Assembly: GCA_025174535.1 (NCBI GenBank)
Contig: JALBUN010000011.1
Location: 682,001 to 746,000 of the forward strand
From: Cantharellus purpuraceus
Taxonomy: Eukaryota; Basidiomycota; Agaricomycetes; Cantharellales; Hydnaceae
Length of the DNA: 64,000 nt
Reading direction: 5' to 3'
Position numbers and translations under genes: made by a program
The notes under the pieces: model-generated
What the model was told of the DNA's origin: nothing
What the model saw: only the letters and a program-made list of their open reading frames with translations
Databases searched by the model: none
Part shown: positions 10,124-22,745 of the stretch, in pieces
Numbering within the stretch: position 1 is the first letter of the stretch
How the letters are laid out: the number at the start of each line of letters is the position of its first letter

Positions 10124-12456
10124 CGGACAAGGGTTGCATTGCCTTCGTGGAGCTACATCTCAATGCATCCACTCTTTCAGACCCTAACTCCTTGACACTC
10201 CAACTCACCTCTGATCTCATCCCCTTAACTCCAATCCCAACCCTAGTGGACTCCAGTTCCACTCATTGTTTCCTTGATTCTTTGTTTGTCTCCAGACATC
10301 ATCTCCAGACTGATGACATCACTCCAATTCCATTACAGCTCTTCTATGGATGTTCTAACTCCATTATTCAATTCACAATCAACTTGCCACTCCATTTTCC
10401 TATGGGAGAAACCCACTCTGTTACTTTTCATGTAACTCCATTGGATGTTAGTTGCTTGGCAGTTCTGGGACACAACTGGCTCACCCGCTACAATCTGTTG
10501 ATTGACTGGGTATTGGGCAGTATCTTGTTCTGAACTCCAATAGAGACTAAATCCTTGGTGCCATCCAAGTTGGTAGCATCAGCTCCACTCAACTCTGTAA
10601 CTCTGTCTCCGCTTGTTGCTCCAAAAATTGCTTTTGTCAATGTGGCAACCTTCACCCATGACTCTTTCCAAGCTGACATGCAAACATTCAAGTTGTTCAT
10701 CTCCTCAACAGTTCCAAAGAACTCCAAGGACCCTGTCTGACCAAACATCACAAATTCACAGACATCTTTAGCAAAACCTGTGCCGACACTCGATCTGCTC
10801 ACAAGCTGTACAATTTGAGGATCAAAATAGAAGATGGAACATCTCCTCCTTTTGGTCCAATCTACTCCTTGTCTCAGAGCAAACTCCAGGCTCATCAAGA
10901 ATTCATCAATGAGCATCTATCTTATGATTTCATCTGGCCAACCTTATCTCCAGATGGTGCTCCAGTCCTTTTCATTCAGAAAAAAAAAAGCTCCCTCTGA
11001 CTCTGCATTGATTTCAGGAGCCTCAATAAAATCACCAAAAAAGACCACTTCCTTGCATCTCTGATCTTCTTGACAGTCCTAGAAAGGCTCAATTCTTCAC
11101 CAAAATTGATCTCTGGCATGCTTATCATCTTGTCCGGATTCATGAAGGTGACAAATGGAAGACTGCATTTTGCACTCACTACGGCTCATTTGAGTGGTGC
11201 ATTATGCCCTTCAGACTTACCAATGCTCCAGCAGCATTCCAGTGTCTTATGAATGACATCTTCTCCAACCTCCTGGATATATGTGTCCTTGTGTACTTGG
11301 ACAATATCCTGATATACTCCAACAACTCTGAAGAACACAGCAACCATGTCCATGAAGTCCTTCTCTGACTCTGGGAGCACAAGCTGTATGCTCAAGCCAA
11401 TGAGTGTTCTTTCCCCAAGAGCACAGTCAAGTACCTCGGATGTATATTATCTCCAAATGGACTTACTATGGACTCCAGCAAAGTCCAGGTAATACAAGAT
11501 TGGCCAGAACCCCACAAAGTCAAAGATGTTCAATCCTTCTTAGGATTTGCCAATTTCTATAGGTGTTTTATATTCAACTACTCCAATCTCACAATTCCAC
11601 TGACTCACTTAAGATGCTTGTTCAAATTTTACACAACACACTTAGATTAAAACTTATTTTCATATTTCAACATGATTCTCAAATTTTACACAATATACTA
11701 GATTAAAACATATTTTGATATTTTGGCATAATTCTCGAAAATAATTCTTTTTTTCCCCATTTAGTGGTGGCAACTCTCTTGAGGGAACATCCAAATATCA
11801 TTGATTCTTTCTTATACAATACTTGTAACATAATTTGAACTATCTTTAATCCCCACCTGGTATTTATATATCTAAATACCTTATATAATACCAATTATAT
11901 TAATATAGACATTCCTATTATATCCATGTAAATAATTATGTTCATCTTGACCAAATATCTTATCTTTTAAAGTTTATTAAAATATATGTTTATATTTATG
12001 AAAATTTCACACAAATCTTTTAAGATATCCAAATTGTAACTCCCTGGCTTTATGTATCATTGAAATTCGATGTATATCTCATATACATCAGAATATTGTA
12101 TAATGACATGATTCCAAACAAGCATCTAACTTGTAAAGGAACTCCATGGGAGTTCTCAGACTCCTGTTGGACATCCTTCAAAATGTTAAAGAGAGCTTTC
12201 ACTACAGCTCCAGTCTTATCACAATGGAACCCTGGATCCCTGTAGAAACTGACACCTCCAACTATGCACTTGTGGCCATTTTATCAACTGTCTCTCCAAC
12301 AGAGGTCCATCCAATAGCTTTCCACTCCTGGACATTCACTCCAGCAGAGCTAAACTATGATGTCCATGATAAAGAACTACTTGCAATCTTTGAAGCTTTC
12401 AAGTCCTGGCAACATTAACTCGAAGGATCTCCAACTCCAGTTGATGTCATCACAGA
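10124..12456 (+). pseudogene. Family F pol, 5' half: protease, RT, start of RNase H (decayed)
   Basis: At about 10147-10533 is a retropepsin-like region: LVDSSSTHCFLD, where the usual D-S/T-G has lost its glycine, then AVLGHNWLTRYNLLIDW. RT follows in several frames: PPFGPIYSLSQSKL, PDGAPVLFIQKK, then a YLDN box in place of YLDD ([13 protein letters not shown], about 11290). Then come LGFANFYRCF and RNase H (VETDTSNYALVAIL) up to VDVITD, where an E LTR begins. The MITE at 11613 splits the stretch. The two halves of F pol abut the same ACAGA target, so they were once one element. Confidence 0.85.
11613..12126 (-). mobile_element. MITE copy 1, TSD TAA
   Basis: This AT-rich 514-bp unit starts GATGCTTGTTC and ends its inverted complement AAACAAGCATC; it is flanked by TAA at 11610-11612 and 12127-12129. 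Removing it with one TAA joins the F pol frame (T-H-L-T-C-K-G), which gives the exact empty site. It is related, in reverse, to the units at 19558 and 40477. It has no coding capacity. TIRs of about 11-16 bp plus a 3-bp duplication suggest a PIF/Harbinger-like MITE; that assignment is inference. Confidence 0.85.
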
Positions 12457-12628
12457 TGTAAATTGGTGTCTTAGTTCATACTGTTACACAGAACTCAACC
12501 AAGTATATTGGTTGTGCAATGTGCTGTACAGTGTGGTTGTTTACTAAGGTCTGTCTACTATATGTGGACACACATGTGTACTTGGGTCCACTGGCTTACA
12601 TAATCACTATACATATGCACCCTATGGG

Positions 12629-12782
12629 TGTTGGAATGCACTGAAGGTCCCTACAAAGTTTGGTATGGATTGGGTTATTGTGTGAGGAGATATGAGTGTT
12701 TTATGTGCTATAATTTCACTTTTTTGCTGAGTTTGTAGTTTAGCCTATCTAATAACATCCAACTTCGCTTTTGAGCTCTACA
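12629..12782 (+). repeat. copia 5' LTR
   Basis: This 154-bp unit runs TGTTGGAATGCAC...GAGCTCTACA and pairs with 17715-17868. Confidence 0.95.
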
Positions 12783-12795
12783 GGTTATGGGCCCT
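12783..12795 (+). promoter_or_regulatory. copia primer-binding site, initiator tRNA-Met anticodon stem-loop type
   Basis: Directly after the 5' LTR is GGTTATGGGCCC. From general knowledge this complements the GGGCCCATAACC anticodon arm of eukaryotic initiator tRNA-Met, not its 3' end. This is the half-tRNA priming mode known from Drosophila copia and yeast Ty5. Confidence 0.75.
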
Positions 12796-13550
12796 GGCCT
12801 CCAGGCCTAAACAGTTGCTCTAACACTCCTATATCATCAAAATCCTCTCAGTTCCATCCACCTTTTCCAACCCTATCATTTCCCATTAAACAACAACTTC
12901 AACCACAACTACACTTCGTTTTTTTTACCACACTACATCCTCCCCTTCCCTCTCAGCTTCTCCCAGCAGTCATCTCTTCAGCTTCCAAAGGGTTTCAGGT
13001 TCCAGTGGTGAGAAAGGATCCCTCCTCATTGCCTAGTGTTACAAAGCCACACCCCTGGCCTTAGTTTGCTGGTTGACTGAGGCCTCTTGTTAACCTTGGG
13101 TGCTGGAGTCTGTGGTCTGCAGACTCATAACAGTTCACCTGATTTGCGGCAAGGTTGTGCCATCTCATTCTGAGTCCTGTTGTCCCTGAAGTTGCTGGAA
13201 GGTGGTGCCATTTGGACCATTTTTCCCATTCCTAGGATGACTCAGGACCCCCCTGGATGACTCAGGATCCCTCTGGACTCCCTAGGACTTTTACCCCACT
13301 TGGATTTAGTGCTCTGCACTCATTTTTACTCTCCTGCGCTCCCTGTGCGCATACCACCTCCCACACTTTGTGTCCGCAGTCTTTCCAGTGTCTATCACCA
13401 TCCCACAACTCTGAAAACCTCTCCTATCATCCGTTCACTTGCAATTATCAATATCTGCATCTGGACTCTTATACACTCAACCAAACTTCATTCATATCTC
13501 ATCCAAATTGTCTAGTCATACCTATCCCTTGCTGCACACACCTCTAGACC

Positions 13551-16500
13551 ATGTCTACAACCACCTCCAACGATCACACTCCCTCTCCTAAGCTCTCAGA
13601 CTCAAATTATCATGACTGGGCATTCAACATGACTGCTAGGTTATGTTCAAAGGGCTTATGGATGCTTGTCAATGGCAGAAAAAAGCGCCCCACTGAACCT
13701 GCAGACATGGAGAAATGGGGATTGGATCAGGAGGTAGCAGCTGGACTCATTGCATCAACCTTGGAACAAGGGCAGCGAGTTCATGTTCAGGGATTAGAGG
13801 ACAATCCGGTGAAAATGTGGGAAGCTCTGCACAGGGTACATGTCCAGAAGCAGGCAGGCACTCGTTTCAATGCCTATGATGCACTCTTCAATATACAGAA
13901 GGCTTCAGATGAGACACTCCAGTCTCTGGTTGGTCGTGTCAGCTCTGCCATGCAACTCTGCCAGAACCTTCATCCATCTGATGGCTCCTATACACTAGCC
14001 AGACAGGATGAGGAACTGGTGATCATGACACTGATTAGAGCCCTTCCTGAGGAGTTTGACAGCTTCACGTCTGCATTACTGCTTCAAAAGGACATTGACA
14101 AGGCCAAAGTTATTGAAGCCTTTATCACAGAGGAGAACAACCGTCTGCACCGTTCTGTTCAATCAGCCATGCTATCCAAACCACCTGCTTCAACACCCTC
14201 TTCTAAATGGTGTAACTTCTGTGAATTATCTACTCATAACACCAATGTTTGCTTTTCTCTAGCCAATGCCAAGAAGGCTAATCTGGAGCGCAGACAGACG
14301 GCTAAGCAGGAGAAGAAGCAGAGGCACAAGGCTAAACAGGCAGATGAATCTATCTCCTCTGTTGTTGAAGTTGCAGGATCGGCATTTACCACTGCAAGCA
14401 TTCCCTCTCTTCCTCATGCACACCTTGTCTCTGATACCAGTTCCCTTTGGTGCACTGATTCAGGAGCCTCATTACATATGACTCCACATTGCCATTGGTT
14501 TAAGGAGCTCAAACCTCATAGAGCTCCCATTGAATTGGCAGACAGTAGTGTTGTGTACTCTGAAGGGATTGGCATGGTGATGTTTTGCCCAAATGACCCA
14601 AACTTGAAACCCATACTGTTCAGCAATGTACTATACATTCCCAAACTTGCAAACAACCTCCTCTCACTCCTCTTCTTGACCATGCACCGTCAGATTCATG
14701 TGGAAATCATAGGAGCGGTTGTCAAATTCTATAAGTTGGGCAAACTGTTATGTACTGCAACAGTCAAGGGGAGACTGGCATACCTAGATGGCAACACACT
14801 TTCTCACACTGCACACATTGCTGCATCCAAGTCACTGGATCTCCAACTCTGGCACTGTCGCTTTGGGCACCTTGGGATTGATGCTGTCAAACAGCTGATC
14901 ATGCAGAATATGGTGGAGGGGATGGACATCACATCAGACAATCCATTCCCCAAAATCTGTGAAGCATGCATTCATGGTAAACAACACCATGATTCATTCC
15001 CCAAGAAAGCCTCCTTCAGGGCCACTGACATCCTGGAACTCATTCATTCTGATGTTCATGGCCCATTGAAGGTGCCCACTGGACAAGGGTTTAGGTACTG
15101 GATCACATTCATTGACAACAAATCTTGTTTTGTGAGCCTGTACTTGATCAAAACCAAGGACCAGGCATTGGATGCATTCAAGCAGTTCAAAGCACTGTGG
15201 AGAACCAGACTGGCAAATGGATCAAGACCCTGAGGGATGATAAAGGAGGAGAGTACTCATCGCACCAGTTCTCCTTCCTGACCATGTCCTCTGGGATCTT
15301 CAGGCAAAAGACCGCACCGGGCACACCACAGCAGAATGGAGTTGCAGAGTGCTACAACAGGACACTGGAAGAAGGCATTATCTCCATGTTACATGATGCT
15401 CAACTAGGTCCTTCTCTCTGGGGAGAAGCAGCAATGGCATTCACTCTTCTCCACAACTGCTCTCCCACCTCTGCGCTATCCCAAGGGACTCCATATGAAG
15501 CCTGGCATGGCCACAAGCCGTCTGTTGCGCATTTCAGGGTATTTGGTTCCACTGCATTTGTCCATGTCCCCAAATCTAAAAGGTGTCACCTTGAGTCACA
15601 CTCCACCAAGTGCATCATGATTGGATATGAGAATGGGACTAAGGCATGGCGACTATGGGATCCAGCTAGAAGGAGGGTATTGATCAGCAGGGATGTCATT
15701 TTTGATGAATCTGGCCACTCACACACATCCATCACACACAATCCACCACCGCAACTTGTGCAACTTCCTGATGATGTGCCCATTCGCCAGACATCTACTT
15801 TCCCTCCAGTTATCCCTCCAGCTACTCCCACCTCACCACCTTTGCCAGACGCTGCAACACCATCCCCTCTACCATCCCCATCTCCACCTCTACCATCTGA
15901 CCCTCCTCCAAGGCGTTCAGCACGCACACGCATGCCTCCCCAACCATGGTGGCTTATCCCAAATGCTGCCCAGTACAGGAATCCTCCACCTGAGTCACAG
16001 GGGAGAGATGATCTAACTGAGGGGGTGGATGATGTCCAGAATGAGGGGGTGGAACAGGCAGAATCCACCATACCATCTGTCCGACATCCACTTGAGGAAC
16101 TCGTCAAGCTCAGCAATGCTCCTGACCTCCCTGAACCATCCAGTTATCAGGAAGCCATGTCTAGAGTTGATCGACCATGGTGGAGAGAGTCCTGTGATGA
16201 AGAATATCAGTCCCTTATGGACAACAATGTTTGGACGGTGGTGGATCTCCCTCCCGGCAAGAAGGCTGTGGGCTCCAAATGGGTATTCAAAATCAAGAAG
16301 CACCCTGATGGATCCATTGAGCACTTCAAATCTAGAGTGGTTGCAAAAGGATACACACAGAAGGCAGGGATTGACTTCACGGAAACATTTGCCCCTGTTG
16401 TGAGATTCAACACACTCAGAGTGCTCCTTGCCATCACCGCCATTGAGGATCTGGAATTGGACCAAGTCGACTTCAAATCTGCCTATTTGAACGGTGAGAT

Positions 16501-17707
16501 TGAAGAAGAGGTCTACATGGAGCTTCCAGATGGCTACAAGCAGGGAGAGAAAGTTGGGAGACTGAACAAGGCGATCTATAGAACCAGACAAGGAGGAAAC
16601 AGGTGGCACGCTAAACTGGACCAAGCTTTCCTTCAGATGGGATTCACCAGGTCCAAAGTGGACAGCTGCCTTTACCTGTACATCCAAGGATCCATCAAAG
16701 TCTACATCCCTGTCTATGTTGATAATCAGCTTATGGCATGCAACAGTCGGAGTCATCTTGACAAAGTTAAGCTTGAGCTGTTGCAACATTTCAAAATGAA
16801 GGACTTGGGACCTGTCAGATACATTGTTGGTCTGGAAATCCACAGAGACAGGAGAAAGAGGACGCTGCACATTAACCAGCACAAGTATGCATTGGATGTT
16901 TTGAAGCAGTTCAACATGGAGAACTGCAAGCCAGTGTCTACCCCTCTTGATCCAGGATGCCATCTGTCCAAGAAACTTAGTCCAGAGTCAAAGGAGGACA
17001 TTGAGGCCATGAGAAGCGTTCCCTATCTTGCTGCTGTTGGAAGCCTGAACTATCTTGCGATTGGAACCAGACCAGACATTGCACATGCAGTTGGTGAACT
17101 TGGCCAATTCAACTCAAATCCTGGTTTGGGCCATTGGAAGGCGGTACAGCACATGCTCAAATACATCAAGGGCACTGCTGAACTGGGATTGACATATGGA
17201 CCTGCAGACTCTGGTTCCCAAGTGATGCTCCAGGCCTACTGTGATGCCAACTATGCAGGAGATGAGGATAGGAGATGGTCAACGACTGGATATGCATTCT
17301 TCATTGGTGGAGTAGCAGTGAGCTGGAGCAGCAAATGACAACCTACAGTGGCAACATCCTCATCTGATGCTGAATACATGTCAGCCAACTTTGGAGGACG
17401 TGAAGCAATGTGGTTGAAACAGCTGCTGAATGAACTTGGTTACCATCTTCCTCCAATCACACTTTTCTGTGACAGTCAACCTGCCATTGCGGTATCCAAG
17501 AACCCTGAACACCATACAAGGATGAAGCACATTGATGTGATGTATCACTGGTTAAGGGAAAAGGTAGAAAGGAGATCATTAAAACTTCAGTTTGTGCCCA
17601 CAGATGAGATGGTAGCCGATGTGCTAACCAAGGCTCTGGTGCATGCCAAACATGAGAAATTCAGAGATGGATTGGGTATTTGCAGGATTGAAGGGACGCT
17701 TCATTGA
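13551..17707 (+). pseudogene. copia Gag-Pol polyprotein (one frameshift, one stop)
   Basis: A single gag-pol frame starts at ATG 13551. Order: UBN2-type gag (about residues 1-200), CCHC knuckle (CNFCELSTHNTNVC), protease (LWCTDSGASLHMT), pre-integrase (LWHCRFGHLG) with the HHCC finger (CEACIHGKQHH), and integrase core from ILELIHSDVHG. Near 15198 the frame shifts by one base (FKQFKA to VENQTGKW), most simply a single-base loss. Pol continues with PGTPQQNGVAE, RT (KWVFKIKKHPDG, then YVDN where YVDD is expected, about 16720) and RNase H. A TGA at 17336 replaces an expected Arg codon (CGA); the RNase H end follows to 17707 (SSDAEYMSANFGG, TKALVHAKHEKF). The damage is light and partly of CpG-deamination type. 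Confidence 0.93.
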
Positions 17708-17714
17708 GGGAGTG

Positions 17715-17868
17715 TGTTGGAATGCACTGAAGGTCCCTACAAAGTTTGGTATGGATTGGGTTATTGTGTGAGGAGATATGAGTGTTTTATGTGCTACAAT
17801 TTCGCTTTTTTGCTGAGTTTGTAGTTTAGCTTATCTAATAACATCCAACTTCACTTTTGAGCTTTACA
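17715..17868 (+). repeat. copia 3' LTR
   Basis: This 154-bp copy of the LTR at 12629 differs from it by five transitions and is followed by the duplication ATGGG. Confidence 0.95.
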
Positions 17869-18666
17869 ATGGGTGCATATATCTACCAAGAAGATGGCAT
17901 TACTTAATGGAATGCTGCATACATTAATTATAATCATATACTATAGTAAGTAAGTACCTTGGGTACTTACACTCTCCCCTTTTTGAGCGAGGCATGATCT
18001 CATTCAGTAAATCATACAGCTCCTTATGAAGCTGCTCTGACAAGTCAGTGTCCATATGATTGTCTTGATCATATGGCTCTGGAGGGGGATGGCTCTCAAT
18101 TGTCCCCAACATCATTGCAGTATCCTCATCCACTTGAATGGATGAGGAGGATGCAATTGCTATTGCAGCATCCTGATCAAGCTCATGATTAAGTTGGTTG
18201 TGACCTAAACACTCAGCAAGAGAGCATTTAGCAGCTTTATGAGCTGCTTGGCATGAAACGTCTGAACGACATGACTTTCTATAATCACATTGTGCACCAC
18301 TAGCAGGTTCATTTGAGCCTGCTGTGTGAATTGTTTGACACCCTTGAACTTGGTGTCATTGTCAATGGGCATGCCTATCCTAGGCATATACCCATAGTTA
18401 AGCTCAAATGGAGTAAACCCTGTTGTTGAGGTTATGTTGGAGTTTAGCATGAACTCCACCATTGGACTTATGTGCCCAATCTTTCTGATCACTTCATACA
18501 ACTTTATGAAGTATTTGGCCAATGGAATGACACTTGTTCCATCACTCCATCCATTTGTGGATGAAACACTGTGGACATGAGGAGTTTCACTCCTATTATC
18601 CACTGTAGTTCATGCCAAAAGATAGATGTGAATTTTGAATCTTGATCAGACACAATCAAGTCTGGT

Positions 18667-19190
18667 TGTTATGACTATATTCATTAATGCCCAGATCCCC
18701 ATCTGATCCACTCAGATCCCCATGCGTATGAAATCTATACTCCATTTGGAAACCATCAGGTCTCCATTTACCTGTCTGATTGTAACTGCCGATTCCACCC
18801 ATCCGTCTCCGGTTCCGATTGATGCATCAGCATCACCATAGGAACCTGGACATCCATCCCCATCAGACTCAGACATACTCGTGTAAGGCTGTCGGCCTCA
18901 GAGACCCATCCCCGGAGTAATTATTAGATTTCAAATATGTATTTAAGTTGCCCAACTGGGGACTTCATTCCCCAGTTTGAATATTGAATCACGCCTAGTT
19001 CCTAAGTCCGATCCTAACTCTCTAAGTTGTACTCCATCTCCAAAATCTTGGACACTGGTATTAGTGAGGGTGCAGCACATAAGCTGAAGCCAAGTCCGTT
19101 CTGACCCCCATGACGTACCTGACTCCTTCTCCAACTCCAACCAAACCTCCAACCCAATCTCTGACCACCAATCGGACCTAGTGCATAACA
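18667..19190 (+). mobile_element. Solo LTR of family A, target duplication CTGGT
   Basis: This complete 524-bp unit runs TGTTATGACTATATTC...CTAGTGCATAACA and is flanked by CTGGT at 18662-18666 and 19191-19195. A TATA-like TATTTAAG lies near 18940. It is inserted in the integrase of the reverse E element and defines the A LTR ends. Confidence 0.95.
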
Positions 19191-19557
19191 CTGGTACACC
19201 ATGAAGGCATACAACTTCTCTAAGGAATAGCCATGCTACTCCTTTTGCTGTTACACGCATATCTGTAAGTAGTATATGTACCTGCGACGTGAAGTGATCT
19301 ATGACTACCAGTATAGTCATTCAATTTTGGTAATGGACCCATAAAGTCCATACCTATCGATTGCCAGGGCTGTTCCAGTACTGGCAAGCTATGAAGAAGC
19401 CCTATGGGTTTCTTCATACTGTCTTTATTCATTGGCACTTCATGCATGAAGTGCAGAATGATTCAACATTGGTGGCCATGCCTGGCCACCAGTACAACCA
19501 TTGGATGTAATTTGTGGTCTTTAGTTGACCAAAATGGCCAACTACTTGGTGCACATG

Positions 19558-20162
19558 GACGCTTGTTCGGAAGGATGCTGTTATACAATATTCTGATGTA
19601 TACAAGATGTACATCAGAATTTTAATAATGATCATAAAAATAGGGAGTTACAATCTGGATATCTTTAAAGATTTCGGATATCTGAGTTTTTTTGGATATC
19701 TTAAATTTTTATAAATATAAATATATATTTCATATTTTAATAAACTTTAAAAGATAAGATGTTTGTTATGGATGAACATAATTGTTTATATGAATATAAC
19801 AGTAATGTATATATTAATATTATTGGTATAATAGAGAATATTTAGATATACAAATACCAGGTGAGGATTCAAGGTACATTAGATTATTTGACCAGTATAG
19901 TACAAGAAAGAATGAGTGAAAGAAATTCAGTGTAGCAGGAGTAGAATATTCCCTTGAAGCAGTTGCCACCAGTAAATGAAAAAAAAAGAATTATTTTTGA
20001 GAATCATGTCAAAATATCAAAATATGTTTTAAATCTAAGTAAATTATATAAATTTGAGAATCATGTATGAAATATCAAAATATGTTTTAATAGAAGTATA
20101 TTATATAAAATTTGAGGAAATGGGTTGTATATACATATTTGATGTATTTCTGAACAAGCGTC
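19558..20162 (+). mobile_element. MITE copy 2, TSD ATG
   Basis: This 605-bp AT-rich unit starts GACGCTTGTTCGG and ends CTGAACAAGCGTC, flanked by ATG at 19555-19557 and 20163-20165. Its interior is homologous to the copy at 40477-41041. No ORF is supported. The target differs from the TAA of the other two copies. Confidence 0.82.
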
Positions 20163-22392
20163 ATGGTTGATTATTATCTCAACCAGCCTCCTCCCCTTCA
20201 GAAACACTGAGTGGGGTATACAGATGACATTGCATCTGTATATATTTTTGGTCCATATTAGACCCTCATGCACGCTGAATTGTGCATGCTGTCAGGGTTC
20301 ATGTTGGAATTGGCCCTGGAGCTTTCATTACGGGTTTCCAACCTTGACACACTCACTTGTTGTGAGTGTTTGTTGGGGGCTGTATACACATGTCCTTGGG
20401 GTATAGGTTGACTCCCTGTATTCATCATACCAGAAGTTCTATTGACTACTGGTCTATAGGTTGAGGAGGATGTGTTAGTTGCATTCTCCATGCATCACAT
20501 ACCATGGTGGTATTGCATTGCTTCCTCTATCATTCAAGCAGTTTTGTACAACTGCTCAATACTGCTAAACTTGGCATTGAAGCCCTTCTTGAGGACTTCT
20601 TGTCTCAGAGGTTCATGCATTGCAGTTACAAACCTCTTCCTGTACGTGTATGCATCCAGCAGCATTATCATGCGACCCATATACTTATCTAGATCATTCA
20701 TTAATTTGTGAATGGTCCTTTGACCCTGTGTTACAGAGTCAAATTTATTTGACACATGATGATGCATCAGGGTGTGTAGGAATCTATGCTGCAATCCTTG
20801 GATTGCAGTTTCCAGGGTCCAGTCTTGGACTGCCCTGTCATAGTGTTCTACATTTCTGTAGAACCATTCCTGGGCCTCGCCTTAAGGCAAGTGCCTAAGT
20901 ACAATAGTTGAAACTTTGTACTTGATGGCCCTAGGAGATTATTCATCTTCAGCCATTGTAGCATACCTGCTACAAAGATCTCAAACTCTTCAAGATCTGC
21001 ACCTCCTGCGTATTGCTCAGGGTGCAATACTTTGATGCCCACCTTGGCAAGTACAGACTTCTCTGGGTCTGTATCTCTATTATTGACTATGGCTACTTGC
21101 ACCATGCAAGTAATGCTATTGATAGAATCAATTGTATCCAATTGATCTGAAATGCCTTGACCTTCTAGGGTCAGTGGTGCTGATTGTTCCCTGTTATGGG
21201 GAACATCTTCTTGAGGTACCCATTGGGTATTTCATTGCTCATGGTGGGTGTCTCCTGAAAGGCCTGCTGCTCATACACACTGATAACTGTTCAGTGCATG
21301 TTGCAACTGTCAATTTAAATCAACAGCCACATTGAGCTCTTGCTGGGGCCACTGCTCTCTAAACAGCTGGCCGAGTTCCTGCTCTGCATGTTTAGCCTTC
21401 CATTTGAGAGCTAATCTATGTTTATGAGAAGCCTCAACTTCCCATTGTTTCCATAGCTTGATCAAGAGATTGAGGTCCTTTGCCATAGATTGAGGAGTTT
21501 CCCCCTCAATCTGGATCATTAATCCTTGCCTTACAGAGATTACTGGGTCTCTAATTCCCTCCATTGGGGGAATTTCATTTCCTCTGTCCAACTGATCATT
21601 TGGTTGGACCCTCTCACCCTGGGGAGGTCCAGACTCTCCAGATTCAGATTCTTGTTGAGAATCTGATCTTCAGTGATGTGACTTGCATCACTCAGAGTTC
21701 TCTTGGAGTGATTTTAACATTGTTCCTAGCTCTGCAATTTCCTGCCTCATAGTAGTGGCAGCATGTCCTGCTTCAGCAGCCATCTTGGCTGCCTGAGCAC
21801 TAGCTTCGCTAATGCTCATGTTGATTACACATGAGTTGTTTGGTCAATCTCACGATTGACCTGTGGGTTTCACACCACTCCGTGCTGCATGATTCCTAGT
21901 AGAAGTATTGCTACTTCTACTTGTGCTCGTATATTGAGCACATTCCTTTCCTTTAGGAGCATTGGAGACAGTGGATGACTGTCTCTTCCTTTCTTCTCTA
22001 ATCAGAGAACCACTCAATGAGGGGTTCCTGTTTGACAGACGATCTATTGTGTAATTGTCTGTGTGGTCTCATGACTGCAATGACTCTCTCCTAGAGTCCA
22101 GCTCCCCTTCATGGGAGTTTCTGCTGCTGGCTACATGCTGCCATTCATCATTTATGATGTCCTAGGCACTGCCAGAACAACTCACTCAACTGCGAGTCAT
22201 CATTATGATGACTCCTTTCTTTCTTCTATCTTTGTAGACTAACTAAGTTAGTCTACTAGTTGCTCACTTATATGAGTGACTGGGGGTTGGTATATATCTG
22301 TACACCAGCAACAGCCAGTTTTCTAGTATTGACTAGAAAACTTCAATAATGAGGAAGAACCAATTGATTCTTCCTTTGGAAGTTCAAAAAAG

Positions 22393-22745
22393 TGTAAATT
22401 GGTGTCTTAGTTCACACTGTTACACAGAACTCAACCAAGTATATTGGTTGTGCAATGTGCTGTACTGTAAGTACCCAAGGTACTTACTTACTATAGTATG
22501 TAGCTAGATAGTTATAATTAGTGTATGCAGCATTCCATTAAGGAATGCTGTCTTCTTGATAGATATATGCACCCATAGGGTGCATATGTATAGTTATTAT
22601 GTAAGCCAGTGGACCCAAGTACACGTGTGGGTCCACATATAGTAGACAGAAAACTTAGTAACTACCACACTGTACAGCACATCACCCAACCAGTACACTT
22701 GATTGAGTTCTGTGCAATGGTGTGAACTAAGACACCCAATTAACA
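22393..22745. repeat. Head-to-head family E LTRs (reverse fragment 22393-22465, complete forward 22466-22745)
   Basis: A reverse E LTR starts TGTAAATTGGTG at 22393 and is cut after 73 bp, where a complete forward E LTR (280 bp, TGTAAGTACCC...CCAATTAACA) begins at 22466. The reverse piece is the 5' LTR remnant of the left E element; the forward one is the 5' LTR of the right E element. No target duplication is visible at the junction, so recombination is more likely than simple insertion. Confidence 0.82.

Larger units (their letters stand above)
12629..17868 (+). mobile_element. Nearly complete Ty1/copia retrotransposon, 5240 bp, TSD ATGGG
   Basis: Two 154-bp LTRs (12629-12782 and 17715-17868) bracket a primer-binding site, gag-pol and a short purine tract (GAGGGAG). 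The target duplication ATGGG is at 12624-12628 and 17869-17873, inside an E LTR. I count five differences between the LTRs, all transitions, so it is younger than most of its surroundings but not fresh. The coding part has one frameshift, one nonsense change and a changed RT catalytic residue, so it is not autonomous now. Confidence 0.95.
12457..17971 (-). mobile_element. 3' LTR of a reverse family E element, interrupted by copia
   Basis: In reverse it begins TGTAAATTGGTG at 12457 and ends GGTACTTACA at 17971; without the copia insertion it is about 270 bp. Immediately right, at 17972, the complement reads as a polypurine tract (AAAAAGGGGAGAG) directly before the LTR, as expected for the 3' LTR of an element on the minus strand. 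The left flank is ACAGA (12452-12456), the target in F pol. Confidence 0.85.
17972..22392 (-). pseudogene. Family E internal region, reverse copy: gag and integrase remnants
   Basis: From right to left, in element order: a leader with palindromes (22392-21900), gag coiled-coil and retrotrans_gag region (21591-20258, including HPEQYAGGADLEEFEIFVAG and FLHTLMHHHVSNKFDSVTQG), then the MITE. Integrase pieces follow: zinc-finger region (GHFGQLKTTNYIQWLYWWP, FCTSCMKCQ) and catalytic start (LEQPWQSIGMDFMGPLPKLN) at 19630-19220, and the C-terminal part (TGFTPFELNYGYMPR) at 18603-18205, running to an acidic tail and polypurine tract at 17972. Protease, RT and RNase H are missing, so there is a large internal deletion. 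Solo A LTR and MITE insertions interrupt it. The sequence is remarkable for hairpins throughout. Confidence 0.85.

Noticed and set aside
15586..16963. Long minus-strand frames within the copia pol
   Set aside because: Shadows of the pol frame, with no independent features.
22393..22745. Possible CRISPR-like or satellite array from repeated E LTR motifs
   Set aside because: It is simply two E LTRs head to head; there is no regular array of spacers.
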